A DNA stretch of 64,000 nucleotides from Streptomyces sp. JJ66 (lineage in GTDB: Bacteria > Actinomycetota > Actinomycetes > Streptomycetales > Streptomycetaceae): contig NZ_JAEVFI010000001.1 of the NCBI RefSeq assembly GCF_019303495.1, positions 124,001-188,000 of the forward strand, written 5' to 3'. The notes under the pieces were generated by a model. It was not told where the DNA came from and made no database searches. It was given only the letters and a program-made list of their open reading frames with translations. Positions 29,605-36,643 of this stretch are shown here, one piece after another (positions within the stretch are counted from its first letter, which is position 1; every line of letters begins with the position of its first letter). Made by a program: the position numbers and the translations under genes.

Positions 29605-31256
29605 CGGCTGATCTCCTGTAGGGGGTCAACGGCGGCGGTGAAGCCGCACGTACGGCTGACCGGCAGCAGCAGCGCGCAGTGCTCGGTGCGCAGCGTACGC
29701 CGGGACGGGTGCAGGACGGTCGCGGTGACCGGGTCCTCGCCGGTGTGCGGGTTGCGGGCGTGGGCCGGGAAGTGGTGTCCGGCGATCTCCAGCCGCAGCC
29801 GGGTCCCGGCGGGCAGGCGGCGGGCGAGCGGGCCGAGCGGCACGCTGAGGTCGGCGGGGCGGCCCGGTGGGTCGTGGCGCCGGACGACGCCGGTGGCCAG
29901 CGGCGCGGCGGCGCCGTCCGGGGCGAGCGCGACGAGCCGGGCCACCCAGTCGGCGCACGGCGTGTCGGCGCAGGCCCGCAGCCGGACGCGGGCGGTGCCC
30001 AGCAGGTCCAGCGGGCGCGGCAGCGGCGCGGTGACGAGTAGGCAGCGGTCGGCGGACGCGTCCGGGTGCGCGTCACCGGAGCGCGGACCGGGCGGGCGCG
30101 GCACGGCCAGGTCGTCTGAGCGCACCGGGTGCCGCGGGTCGGCGGTGAAGTGGGCGGCGCCGAGCAGCCGCAGCCCGGTGGGACGGCCGAACCCGTAGCG
30201 CGCGGACGGCTCGCCGGGGTGCGCCGGTGCCGGGAGCCACAGGGGGCTGCCGCCGAGGCCGACGGCGCCGCGCGGAGCGGCGTCGAGGCGGCCGTCGAGC
30301 GCGGCGCGGGCCCAGCTCACGTACGCCTCGCCCAGCGGCAGCCGGTGCTTGGGGTGCGCGTCGGCGCCCGGGTCGGCGGTGAGCCGGTGGCCCCACGGCC
30401 CCAGGAGCAGCCGGGCCGGTGCGCCCGTCCAGCGGCGCCACAGGGTCACCGTCTCGGCGGCGAACGGGTCGTGGGTGCCGCCGACCGCGAGCAGTGGCAC
30501 CCGCGCGGTGGGCGCCGCGTCGAGCAGGCGCCCGCGCCGGGTGGGCGACCACACACCGGGCCAGGACGGCAGCGGACGGGCCAGACGGTCAGGGAGTGTG
30601 GTGAGCGGCAGGTGGTGGAGGAGCGCGGGGTCGGCGTCCAGGGCGCGGGCGAGGGCGTTCTCGTCACTGTCCGGCCGGTCGCCGTGGGCGGCCCACCAGC
30701 CCGCGCGGCCCAGCAGCCGCTCCGGGCCTGAGGGTTCGCGGGCGGTGTGGGCGGTGTCGAGCGCGGGGACGGCGACGAGGACGGCGTCGGGCGTCCCGGG
30801 GCCGGACGGGCCGCCGGTGGGGTCCGGGTCCAGGGCCAGGGCGAGGGCGCAGTGGGCGGCGTAGGAGGCCCCTGCGGCGAGGAGGCGGCCGTCGCTCCAC
30901 GGCTGGGACCGCACCCAGCGCACGGTGGGCGCGCCGTCGGCCGCCTCGCCGTGGTAGGGCCGCCAGGTGCCGGGTGAGCCATGGCGGCCGCGGACGTCCT
31001 GGGCCAGCGCGGCGAAGCCCCGGGCGGCCCAGCCGCGCAGTTCCGGGCGGTGGGCGCGGCGGTCGTAGGGGGTGCGGATGAGCACGGCGGGGTGGGGGCC
31101 GGGCGTGGCGGGCAGGCAGATGTCGGTGGCGAGCGGGGTGCCGTCGGGGGCGGGCAGGTGCGCGGTGCGGACGCGGGCGTGGGTCCGGCTGGCCCCGGTG
31201 CCGCGAGCCGGGCCCGGTGGCGGCGCGGCCACCGGGGTGCGGGCCGCCGCCGTCAT
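29601..31256 (-). CDS. CocE/NonD-family alpha/beta hydrolase within the RiPP operon
   Basis: 551 residues. Alpha/beta-hydrolase with the nucleophile motif GASYAAH, acid Asp in GGTHDPFAAE, His in LLLGPWGHRL, and a C-terminal jelly-roll domain (LSVPLGPLARRLPAGTRLRLEIAGHHFPAHARNP) typical of CocE/X-prolyl dipeptidyl peptidase proteins. ATGA overlaps on both sides place it firmly in the operon. Possible roles are leader removal, amide hydrolysis or trimming; that it acts on the peptide is inference from context. Confidence 0.82.
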   Translation of the reverse strand: MTAAARTPVAAPPPGPARGTGASRTHARVRTAHLPAPDGTPLATDICLPATPGPHPAVLIRTPYDRRAHRPELRGWAARGFAALAQDVRGRHGSPGTWRPYHGEAADGAPTVRWVRSQPWSDGRLLAAGASYAAHCALALALDPDPTGGPSGPGTPDAVLVAVPALDTAHTAREPSGPERLLGRAGWWAAHGDRPDSDENALARALDADPALLHHLPLTTLPDRLARPLPSWPGVWSPTRRGRLLDAAPTARVPLLAVGGTHDPFAAETVTLWRRWTGAPARLLLGPWGHRLTADPGADAHPKHRLPLGEAYVSWARAALDGRLDAAPRGAVGLGGSPLWLPAPAHPGEPSARYGFGRPTGLRLLGAAHFTADPRHPVRSDDLAVPRPPGPRSGDAHPDASADRCLLVTAPLPRPLDLLGTARVRLRACADTPCADWVARLVALAPDGAAAPLATGVVRRHDPPGRPADLSVPLGPLARRLPAGTRLRLEIAGHHFPAHARNPHTGEDPVTATVLHPSRRTLRTEHCALLLPVSRTCGFTAAVDPLQEISR

Positions 31257-32122
31257 GTCCGCTCACCCGAGGGGGCGGTGAGCGGCGCGGCCACGGGCGG
31301 TACCGGCAGGACGGGGTGCTCGCTGACGGTGAGCGTGCGCACGTCCAGAGACCGCAGGCGGCGGGCGGCGGGCAGCGTACCGGTGGGCTGCGGGGCGGTG
31401 GTGCCGGTGGCCCAGGCGGTGAGGTCGGCGGCCAGGAGCGCGGCGGCGCAGGCGGCGGCCGGGGCGGTGAGGGTGACCGGGGCGCCCGTGGTGCGGTGTC
31501 CGCTCCAGTAGGCGGCCAGTTCGCGGTACGCCGGGGTGGCCGCCAGGCGGCGCGCGCGGACCTGAGCGGAGGTCACGTCACCCGGTGCGGCGGCGGGCGG
31601 CTCCAGCCACAGCTGGTGGCCTTCGCGGTGGCAGCGCAGCCAGGCGATGCCGCGCGCGGGCAGCTCGTCGGCGTCGTCCCACAGCCCCTCGGGCACCGGC
31701 CCGTTCAGGCACCACACCACGGCCGCGGCCCGCGTGGTGCCCAGCTCGGCCCGGGTGCCCGTGCGGGGTGCGGCTCCGGCGGTGGTGAGGCAGGCGGCCA
31801 GCGGTTCGGTGAGTGCGGCGTCCCCGAGCAGCAGCACCTCGCGCCGGTGAGCGGGCCAGGCACGCGGTGGGGGTGGCACGTCCGCGCGGCTGGTCAGGTA
31901 CCCGGCGGCCTCGAAGGCTTCGAGCAGGCGGGCGAGTTCGGGCTCGGCGTCGGCATCGGCCGTGGCGCCGGGGCCGGTTCCGGCGAGGCGGGCGAGCAGG
32001 TCGGCCACGTCCGCCTCACCGGTCTCGACGCGGAGGAAGGCGCCGTCGGCGGTGCGCAGGGCGAGCCGGTCCCCGGGCACGGCGACGACTTCCACGCCGG
32101 GTGCCAGCTGGCTGCGCGTCAT
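31253..32122 (-). CDS. RRE plus E1-like (ThiF-like) precursor-binding partner of YcaO
   Basis: 289 residues after GAAGGAGAG. Residues 1-90 form a PqqD-like RiPP recognition element (RLALRTADGAFLRVETGEADVADLLARL ... LLEAFEAAGYL). The rest looks like a degenerate ThiF/E1 domain (REVLLLGDAALTEPLAACLTTAG; AAVVWCLNG; GIAWLRCHREGHQLWLEPP) without a catalytic Cys motif. This matches proteins annotated as azole-RiPP precursor leader-binding proteins, which hand the precursor to YcaO. It is the first gene after the precursor peptide, 134 bp downstream. Confidence 0.78.
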   Translation of the reverse strand: MTRSQLAPGVEVVAVPGDRLALRTADGAFLRVETGEADVADLLARLAGTGPGATADADAEPELARLLEAFEAAGYLTSRADVPPPPRAWPAHRREVLLLGDAALTEPLAACLTTAGAAPRTGTRAELGTTRAAAVVWCLNGPVPEGLWDDADELPARGIAWLRCHREGHQLWLEPPAAAPGDVTSAQVRARRLAATPAYRELAAYWSGHRTTGAPVTLTAPAAACAAALLAADLTAWATGTTAPQPTGTLPAARRLRSLDVRTLTVSEHPVLPVPPVAAPLTAPSGERT

Positions 32123-32196
32123 ACGGTCTCTCCTTCGCGGCGGTGTGCGGTCGGCGGGACACCCCCCGGTCGCGTCCCGGGTCGTGCCGCTGGGCG

Positions 32197-32231
32197 GGGC
32201 CCGGCCGGCGCTGCCATGACCGGCCGGGCCC
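32197..32231 (-). terminator. Attenuator-like hairpin between the precursor and the rest of the operon
   Basis: Perfect 12-bp stem (GGGCCCGGCCGG and complement) with an 11-nt loop in the 134-bp gap after the precursor stop. No U-tract follows on the minus strand. Such hairpins commonly raise the precursor-to-enzyme ratio in RiPP operons. Confidence 0.6.
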
Positions 32232-32260
32232 GTGCGGGGCTTACCCCGTGCGGGGCTTAC
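32229..32260. repeat. Perfect 16-bp tandem duplication at the precursor stop codon
   Basis: CCCGTGCGGGGCTTAC occurs twice in a row (32229-32244, 32245-32260). The TTAC of the second copy provides the TAA stop of the precursor. The first copy overlaps one arm of the hairpin. Confidence 0.85.
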
Positions 32261-32370
32261 TCCTCGTTGTCGTCGAAGGGGTTCTCGACGAGCGCGTTGG
32301 AGTGGGACGCCGAGGCGTGGGCGAGCTGGCCCGGGTCGGCGATCGGCGCGAAGACCTTCTCCTGCTCCAT
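32257..32370 (-). CDS. Putative azole-type RiPP precursor peptide (37 aa)
   Basis: ATG at 32370 preceded by GGAAGGAA at good spacing; stop TAA, unusual in this GC-rich DNA. The peptide begins MEQEKVFAPIADPGQ. Residues 16-25 are LAHASASHSN, an alternating stretch with three Ser (20, 22, 24) and two His (18, 23), the only azole-competent residues, with no Cys or Thr. The last nine are ENPFDDNEE, strongly acidic. It directly precedes the RRE/YcaO genes. Ser cyclisation to oxazol(in)es between His residues is inferred. The acidic tail could be a follower or part of the product. The small size means homology support needs a search. Confidence 0.7.
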   Translation of the reverse strand: MEQEKVFAPIADPGQLAHASASHSNALVENPFDDNEE

Positions 32371-32442
32371 GGCGAATTCCTTCCTAGAGAGGGACAGTTG
32401 GACGCTGCGACACCCGTTCGAATGCCGCACGCACACACTAAA

Positions 32443-32457
32443 TGAAAATGATTGTCA
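32443..32457. promoter_or_regulatory. Zur/Fur-like box before the RiPP precursor
   Basis: TGAAAATGATTGTCA: 7-1-7 inverted repeat with 6 of 7 arm positions matching, strikingly AT-rich in this region. It resembles the actinobacterial Zur box (TGAAAATGATTTTCA type) and more loosely Fur boxes; it is not a DmdR/IdeR box. Centred 80 bp upstream of the precursor start and overlapping the stop codon of the importer ATPase gene. Confidence 0.65.
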
Positions 32458-33291
32458 TGTGCTAGCCGTCAGAGGGTGATCTGGGTAACACACCGGCCAT
32501 CCGCCCTCCGGGTCCTGCCCCACCCGGCCCGCCACGTCCAGGACGTCCGCGAGCAGTTCGGAGGTGACGACCTCCTTCGGCGGCCCGTCCGCCACCACGC
32601 GTCCGTCCCGCAGCGCGACGATCCGCTCGGCGAACCGGGCGGCGTGCGCGAGGTCGTGCAGCACCATCACCACCGTCAGCCCGCGTTCGGCCCGCAGCCG
32701 CACCACCGTTTGCAGCACCTCCAGCTGGTGGCGCAGATCCAGATACGTGGTCGGCTCGTCCAGCAGCAGGACGCGGGTGTCCTGGGCCAGGGCCATGGCC
32801 AGCCGCACCCGCTGCCGTTCACCGCCGGACAGCGCGTCCACCGGCCGCTGCGCCCACGCCGCGACGCCGGTGTCGGCCAGCGCGCGGCGTACGGCGTCGT
32901 CGTCGCGGCCGTCACCGTCGCGCAGCATGCCCAGCGGCCCGCGCTGGGCGTACCGGCCCTGCCGCACCAGCTGGCGCACCGTCATGCCCGGTACCGGCGG
33001 CGCGGACTGGTGCAGCAGGGCGACGCGGCGGGCCGCGGCGCGGCGGCTCAGGCGGGCCAGGTCGGCGTCCCCCAGCAGCACCCGGCCACGGGTGGGCCGC
33101 AGCAGACCGGCGATCAGCCGCAGCAGCGTGGACTTGCCGCAGCCGTTGAGGCCGATCAGCGCGGTCAGCTCCCCGGGAGCGATCGTGAGGCCCACCTCGT
33201 GGAGCACCGGCCGGCCGGGATACCCGAAGTGGACGCCCTCCACCCGGACCCCGGGCGGCGGCTCGGTGGTTCCCGTCGTCACCTTCGACAC
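32455..33291 (-). CDS. FecE/FepC-type metallophore import ATPase
   Basis: 278 residues from the GTG at 33291, with an AAAGGTG ribosome binding site; a GTG at 33315 is an alternative. Walker A GLNGCGKST, the Q-loop LLHQSAPPVPGMTV, signature LSGGERQRVRLAMAL, Walker B LLLDEPTTYLD, and His-switch VLHDLAHAARF, all as in siderophore/cobalamin importer ATPases. It is the last gene of the importer operon; its stop is inside the Zur/Fur-like box. Confidence 0.92.
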   Translation of the reverse strand: MSKVTTGTTEPPPGVRVEGVHFGYPGRPVLHEVGLTIAPGELTALIGLNGCGKSTLLRLIAGLLRPTRGRVLLGDADLARLSRRAAARRVALLHQSAPPVPGMTVRQLVRQGRYAQRGPLGMLRDGDGRDDDAVRRALADTGVAAWAQRPVDALSGGERQRVRLAMALAQDTRVLLLDEPTTYLDLRHQLEVLQTVVRLRAERGLTVVMVLHDLAHAARFAERIVALRDGRVVADGPPKEVVTSELLADVLDVAGRVGQDPEGGWPVCYPDHPLTAST

Positions 33292-33310
33292 CAGCGGCAC
33301 CTTTCTACGC

Positions 33311-33377
33311 GGCACGCGGCACGCGGCACGCGCCGCCCGACACCCGACAGAACACGGAACTCAGAACTCAGAACTCA
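33311..33377. repeat. Two heptamer triplets between importer genes
   Basis: (GGCACGC)x3 at 33311-33331 and (GAACTCA)x3 at 33357-33377, 25 bp apart. The last GAACTCA unit carries the stop codon of the permease gene. Slippage-prone short tandem repeats, too short and irregular for CRISPR. Confidence 0.8.
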
Positions 33378-34382
33378 GAACGAGCGGCCCGGGGCGCGGC
33401 GCACCACGGCGAGCAGCAGCGCGGCGCCCAGCCCGGTGGTGAGCGCGCCGACCGGCAGGGTGAGCCGCCCGGCGTCCAGCGCGGACGACAGCCAGCGGGA
33501 GGCCAGTTGGGCCACCGCGTCCGCGCCGCACACCACCACCGCGCCGCACAGCGCGGCACCCGGGAGCGTGCGGCGCAGGTCGGCGCCGAACAGGGCGACG
33601 GCCAGGTGCGGCACCAGCAGTCCGACGAAGCCGAGCGCACCCACCGAGGAGACCGCCCCGGCCGTCAGCGCCACCGCGCACAGCAGCGCCACGGCGCGGG
33701 CACGCGAGATCTCCAGCCCGACGGCCGCGGCCGGTTCGTCGCCCAGCCGCAGCAGGGTCAGCGGCGCGGCCAGCAGCCAGGCGCCGGTGCCCCACGCGAG
33801 TGTCCACGGCCACAGCAGGTTCCAGTGCGCCCACACCCGCCCCTCGGTGCTGCCGACCAGCCACTGCACGACGCTGCCGAGCTGCCCGGGCGCGACGAGC
33901 AGCACCATGGCCGTCAGTCCGCCGAGCACGGCGCTGACCAGGACGCCGTAGACGGCGGTGGTGGCCGCGTCGCCGCGTTCCCGGCCGGCGAGCAGCCACA
34001 GCAGACCGGCTCCGGTGAACCCGCCGACGCAGGCGGCCACGACGACGGCCGCCGGGGACTGCCAGCCCGCCACCCCGAGCCCGGTCGCCGCCACGGCCCC
34101 GAGCACGGCACCGGGCGTGACGCCGGTGACCTCGGGACCGGCCAGCGGGTTGCGCAGGGCGGACTGCAACACCAGCCCGGCGACACCGAGCGCGGCCCCC
34201 GCGCCGAGCGCGACGAGCAGCCGTGGCAGCCGCAGGTTGAGCACGACGTGCCGCGCGGTGTCCCCTCCCCCGCCGGCCAGCACGTCCACGACGGCACCGG
34301 GCGTGACCGCGCGTCCCGCGAGCAGACTGGCCACGGCGACGAGCGCCACGAGGCCGCCCAGCGCGGTGAACCTGGCGGTCAT
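33375..34382 (-). CDS. FecCD-type metallophore import permease 2
   Basis: 335 residues, about 9-10 membrane segments. FecCD signatures are LRLPRLLVALGAGAALGVAGLVLQ, NPLAGPEVTGVTPGAVLGA and the coupling segment VGALGFVGLLVPHLA. ATGA overlap with the upstream permease gene. The two form the heterodimeric pore of the importer. Confidence 0.93.
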   Translation of the reverse strand: MTARFTALGGLVALVAVASLLAGRAVTPGAVVDVLAGGGGDTARHVVLNLRLPRLLVALGAGAALGVAGLVLQSALRNPLAGPEVTGVTPGAVLGAVAATGLGVAGWQSPAAVVVAACVGGFTGAGLLWLLAGRERGDAATTAVYGVLVSAVLGGLTAMVLLVAPGQLGSVVQWLVGSTEGRVWAHWNLLWPWTLAWGTGAWLLAAPLTLLRLGDEPAAAVGLEISRARAVALLCAVALTAGAVSSVGALGFVGLLVPHLAVALFGADLRRTLPGAALCGAVVVCGADAVAQLASRWLSSALDAGRLTLPVGALTTGLGAALLLAVVRRAPGRSF

Positions 34383-35512
34383 GCGTCCTCCTCCGCCCGG
34401 ACGGCCCGGGTGTGCGGCGCCACGGTCACGCCCGCGGAAGTCCCCGGCCCGCACCAGCGGCGCGGCACCCGGGCGGCGTTCCAGCGGACTCGCCCCGCAC
34501 GCCCGCCCTGGCGCGCGGCTGGGTCACGGGTCCCGGCCCGCAGCAGCGCCACCCCCGCCGGCACCCCGAGCAGCGCGGTCCACGCGCCGACCGGGGTTTC
34601 CACCGGGGCCAGGGCCAGGCGGGCCGGGAGGTCGGCCACGGCCACCACGCAGGCACCCCAGCCCGCGGACCACGGCAGCAGGCGCACCGCGTCGGCCCCC
34701 GCCCGCAGCCGCCGGGCCAGGTGGGGCGCGAGGAACCCGACCCAGGCGACGGGGCCGCAGACGGCGACGACGGGCGCGATGAGCACGATCGCGACCGCCA
34801 GCGCCGCGAGCCGCGCCCGCCGGGTCCGCACGCCCAGCGACGCGGCGTCCTCGTCCCCCAGGCGCAGCACCGACAGCACGGGCGCGCACAGCACCAGGGC
34901 GGGCAGCGCCACCAGCAGCCAGGGTCCGAGGCCGGTGACGTCGGACCAGGTGCGGGCGGACAGCGAGCCCAGCAGGTAGCGGTAGATGAGCTGGAGGTCC
35001 AGCTGGTCGGCCATCACCATGAGGACCAGCAGGGCGGCCTGGAGCGCGGCGGAGACGGCGGCGCCGGTGAGCAGCACCGCCGAGGGGCTGCGGCCGAAGC
35101 CCGCCGCGAGCAGGGTCAGCACGCCTCCGGCCGCCGCGCCGCCGATGGCCAGCAGGGGCACCACGGCGGGGGGCAGGGCGAGCGCCAGCACCAGCGGCGC
35201 GGCGACGCCGAGCGCGGCGCCGGAGGACACGCCCAGCATCTCGGGCACGGCCAGTTCGTTGCGCAGGGCCTCCTGGAGAACGAGCCCGGCGGCGCCCAGG
35301 CAGGCTCCGGCCAGGAGCGCCAGCACCAGGCGCGGCAGGCGCAGCTGGCCGACGACGACGGCGGCGAGCCGGTCGCCGTCCCCGCCGGGCGTCCCCAGCA
35401 GCACGCTGGGCAGCTCGGCCGGGGACACCACCGGAGTGCCCAGGCACAGGGCGCCGAGCGCGGTGGCGGCGAGCAGACCGGCCAGCACGGGCAGGTGGCG
35501 GCGCGGACTCAC
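34379..35512 (-). CDS. FecCD-type metallophore import permease 1
   Basis: 377 residues from a GTG that overlaps the substrate-binding protein stop (GTGA). FecCD signatures LRLPRLVLALLAGACLGAAGLVLQ, NELAVPEMLGVSSGAALG and GPVAWVGFLAPHLARRL. The C-terminus carries about 40 extra Arg-rich residues beyond the last membrane segment, longer than its partner; these may be real or result from a mutated stop. Confidence 0.92.
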   Translation of the reverse strand: MSPRRHLPVLAGLLAATALGALCLGTPVVSPAELPSVLLGTPGGDGDRLAAVVVGQLRLPRLVLALLAGACLGAAGLVLQEALRNELAVPEMLGVSSGAALGVAAPLVLALALPPAVVPLLAIGGAAAGGVLTLLAAGFGRSPSAVLLTGAAVSAALQAALLVLMVMADQLDLQLIYRYLLGSLSARTWSDVTGLGPWLLVALPALVLCAPVLSVLRLGDEDAASLGVRTRRARLAALAVAIVLIAPVVAVCGPVAWVGFLAPHLARRLRAGADAVRLLPWSAGWGACVVAVADLPARLALAPVETPVGAWTALLGVPAGVALLRAGTRDPAARQGGRAGRVRWNAARVPRRWCGPGTSAGVTVAPHTRAVRAEEDA

Positions 35513-36498
35513 CGCAGCGCGGCCGTGGCCTCGTCCAGGACCAGACCGAGCGAGCGGGTGCCGCGTCCCTTGGCCCACACCTCGGAGTTCACTTCGTGGA
35601 CGTCTCCGTTCCGCACGGCCGGGATCTCGCCCCACAGCGGGTTGCCCGCGAGGGTTTCGGAGAGCTTGGCGCTGTCGTCTCCGAAGGAGAGTGTCTCGAC
35701 GAAGAGGACGTCCACGTCCGCGGCGAGGATTTCCTCCAGGCTGTAGGTGCCCTCTACGCCGCGCGACTCCCAGGGGTAGTCGGCGATCTTCGGGAAGAGT
35801 CCGGCGGCGACGTCGGTGCCGGGGGTGGCGACGCCGAAGTTCTCGTCGCTGCCGTAGATGACCAGGGCCGTGTGGTCGCTGGGCTCCCGCTCGGCGGCGG
35901 CGAGCTTGGTGCGGAAGGTCCGCTCGGCCGTCTCGCCCTGTTCGGTGCGGCCGGTGAGCGCGGCCAGGTCGCGCAGGTAGGCGACGCTGTCCACCCAGTT
36001 GTCCGGCTGGACGGGCCAGAAGGTGGTGGCGCCCTTGAGCGCGGGGGCGAGCTTGCCGTGGGTGTCCTCCAGGCCGATGACCAGGTCGGGTTCGTGGGAG
36101 AGGATCGCCTCCACCTCCGGGGCGAGGAAGCCGCCGGGGATCACGGGTATGTCGGCTGCCTTTTCGGGGCCGAGGAAGTCGGGGTGGGCGAGCAGCGCGC
36201 TGTTGGTGGCGGTGGGGGTCAGACCCAGTTCGGCGAGCATGTCGTCACACAGCGCCACCAGGCAGACGACGCGCTGGGGTTCGGCGTCGGTGCGGACCGT
36301 GACGCCGTGGACGTCGGTGATCTCCCGGGCGGCCTCGATTGGTTCGACGGTGACGTCCGTGGCGTCGGTGGCGCTCGCGGGCTTGCCGCCCTTGGCGTCG
36401 TCGTCGGCGTCGGGAGTGGTCCCGCAGCCGGTCAGCAGGGTGCCCAGCACCGCGGCGGCCAGCCAGCGGCGCGCGGTGCGCAGCGAGGAGCGCGTCAT
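35509..36498 (-). CDS. Metallophore substrate-binding lipoprotein (FecB/TroA-like)
   Basis: 329 residues. Twin-Arg-containing signal with lipobox LLTGC, Cys25 becoming the lipid anchor. Periplasmic-binding-like fold: VVCLVALCDDMLAELGLTP, VEAILSHEPDLVIGLEDTHGK, YSLEEILAADVDVLFVETLSFG and a C-terminal helix. First gene of the four-gene importer operon. The ligand is not recognisable from sequence. Position beside the RiPP operon suggests the modified peptide or its metal complex. Confidence 0.92.
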   Translation of the reverse strand: MTRSSLRTARRWLAAAVLGTLLTGCGTTPDADDDAKGGKPASATDATDVTVEPIEAAREITDVHGVTVRTDAEPQRVVCLVALCDDMLAELGLTPTATNSALLAHPDFLGPEKAADIPVIPGGFLAPEVEAILSHEPDLVIGLEDTHGKLAPALKGATTFWPVQPDNWVDSVAYLRDLAALTGRTEQGETAERTFRTKLAAAEREPSDHTALVIYGSDENFGVATPGTDVAAGLFPKIADYPWESRGVEGTYSLEEILAADVDVLFVETLSFGDDSAKLSETLAGNPLWGEIPAVRNGDVHEVNSEVWAKGRGTRSLGLVLDEATAALR

Positions 36499-36585
36499 CG
36501 AAAGGTTCCCGTTCTTCTCGTGCCGGGGCCGTGGACGCGGTGCGCGGAGGGCGGCCCCGTGCCCTTCGCGAAGGCAGAATACACA

Positions 36586-36600
36586 TGATAACCATTGCCA
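36586..36600. promoter_or_regulatory. Weak second Zur/Fur-like box between importer and beta-propeller genes
   Basis: TGATAACCATTGCCA: an AT-rich patch, only 4 of 7 arm positions symmetric, 88 bp before the lipoprotein start and 44 bp before the plus-strand gene. Similar in look to the box at 32443 but much less convincing alone. Confidence 0.35.
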
Positions 36601-36643
36601 AAAACCCTGCTGAATCCCCATTCCACCCCCTGGAGGCACCCCG

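Noticed and set aside
26841..32370. Thiopeptide or lanthipeptide cluster
   Set aside because: No LanB/LanC/LanM-type dehydratase or cyclase and no Cys/Thr in the precursor; only azole-type enzymes are present.
33311..33377. CRISPR-like repeat pattern
   Set aside because: Units are 7 bp, head-to-tail, only three copies each; no spacers.
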